Source: Acidobacteriota bacterium (GTDB lineage Bacteria > Acidobacteriota > Blastocatellia > RBC074). From it: DNA of 5,846 nt. Of the stretch, positions 5,188 to 5,846 are shown piece after piece. The position numbers and the translations under genes were made by a program. The notes beneath the pieces were generated by a model. It did no database searches and was not told where the DNA came from. It worked only from the letters and a program-made list of their open reading frames with translations. Each line of letters opens with the position of its first letter. Position 1 is the stretch's first letter. The stretch spans positions 1 through 5,846 of the forward strand of contig JABFSD010000044.1 in NCBI GenBank assembly GCA_013140935.1, given 5' to 3'.

Positions 5188-5846
5188 ATGAAAAAGTGGA
5201 TCACAGTTACATTGGCGGTATTGATTTTCCTCGCGCTGGTTTTGGCGGCGTCGCGGTGGTGGTTGCCTTTGCTCGGGCTCGCGGGCGCGGGCAACGAAGC
5301 CCTGCAACCGCTCGAAGGGCTCACGCCCTGGCTGGTATGGTTTCTCGTCGCCATCAGCGCATTGCTCGCCGTTAACCTGCGTTGGGAATGGTTCTGGCGC
5401 AAGAATCGTCCGCGCCGTTTGATAGATGAAGCCGACGCTTGGAGCGACGATTACCGCATCGGCGTCGAAAACGACCCCAACGCGCTGACGGAAAAAACCG
5501 ACGGACAGCGTTCACTACTCGATTCGATCAAAGCCTTTAGCGATGCGCCGCAAACTGAAACCGTCATCGCTGAACGCACCATTGATTCGCCAGGAACGAT
5601 GGCCTTTCCCGCCGACTTGCCGGTCACGCATAACAACGGCAACGGCACTGGGCCGGTCATCGCAACGGCTGATCCGCCCGCCGTGGAATACGCCCTCGCC
5701 CATGCCGAAGCTCTCAGTGACGAAGAATATGAACGCAGCCGCATCACGTTGGCTTTTGACGACGAACCCGACACGCAAGTGGTGGCGCTCGCGCCAGCGG
5801 CTTCGACCATCGTCAATCAGGAACAGGAACTGACCATCACCCCGTG
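5188..5846 (+). CDS. Membrane-anchored protein with acidic tail, N-terminal 219 residues (3' end outside window)
   Basis: The frame is open from ATG 5188 to the end of the window without a stop. An in-frame TGA at 5164 limits the start to this ATG or the GTG at 5182, and I chose the ATG because MKKWITVTLA is a typical membrane-anchor start. No convincing Shine-Dalgarno site precedes it. Two hydrophobic segments lie at about residues 4-20 and 46-63, with an RWEWFWRKNRPRR basic boundary after the second. From residue 78 the chain is soluble, acidic and low in complexity (DEADAWSDDYR, LSDEEYERSRITLAFDDEPD), probably a disordered linker to a domain beyond the window. I do not recognise the family. 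The 187-base gap before it suggests its own promoter, but I cannot point to convincing -35/-10 boxes. Confidence 0.85.
   Translation, partial: MKKWITVTLAVLIFLALVLAASRWWLPLLGLAGAGNEALQPLEGLTPWLVWFLVAISALLAVNLRWEWFWRKNRPRRLIDEADAWSDDYRIGVENDPNALTEKTDGQRSLLDSIKAFSDAPQTETVIAERTIDSPGTMAFPADLPVTHNNGNGTGPVIATADPPAVEYALAHAEALSDEEYERSRITLAFDDEPDTQVVALAPAASTIVNQEQELTITP

Overview
The window looks like an accessory insertion between ordinary chromosomal genes of a GC-moderate, free-living, non-enterobacterial bacterium. The xisH/xisI pair, the Mpo1-like (DUF962) gene and a small hairpin repeat family would suit groups such as Acidobacteriota, Chloroflexota or Cyanobacteria. This taxonomic guess comes from gene content only and is weak.

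Left flank (1-434): the C-terminal 143 residues of an NAD(P)-dependent aldehyde dehydrogenase, reading rightward. Then comes an xisH-xisI module (524-1262, rightward). The xisH gene is broken by an in-frame TGA and a one-base deletion, while xisI is intact with a strong ribosome binding site. A 56/57-base imperfect direct repeat (about 79% identical) brackets the module at 461-516 and 1276-1332.

Centre (1350-3437, leftward): one large gene for a 695-residue reverse transcriptase. It has a complete catalytic core (FDLTACYD, IPQGPLSS, YVDD) and a C-terminal extension of about 400 residues, mostly helical. It has no group II intron maturase or endonuclease domain and no retron signatures. The architecture resembles abortive-infection and 'unknown group' (UG/DRT) defence reverse transcriptases. 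The gene is visibly more AT-rich than its flanks. Its 5' side (3438-3650) has no gene but is unusually rich in inverted repeats, so it is a candidate structured RNA or leader partnered with the enzyme.

Upstream of that, on the same strand, lies an unrecognised 151-codon reading frame (3651-4106). It is interrupted in frame by a 168-base inverted-repeat element (3745-3912), whose two arms each carry a hairpin and differ by a compensatory base-pair change.

Right flank (4100 to end, rightward): an Mpo1-like DUF962 membrane protein, a 182-residue membrane protein of unknown function 19 bases behind it, a 187-base gap (5001-5187) in which I see nothing convincing, and the start of an unfinished two-helix membrane protein with an acidic tail. 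The first two are probably one operon. The central reverse transcriptase with its leader is the part most likely to be a little-described system. The decayed xisHI and the repeats suggest a region of turnover.
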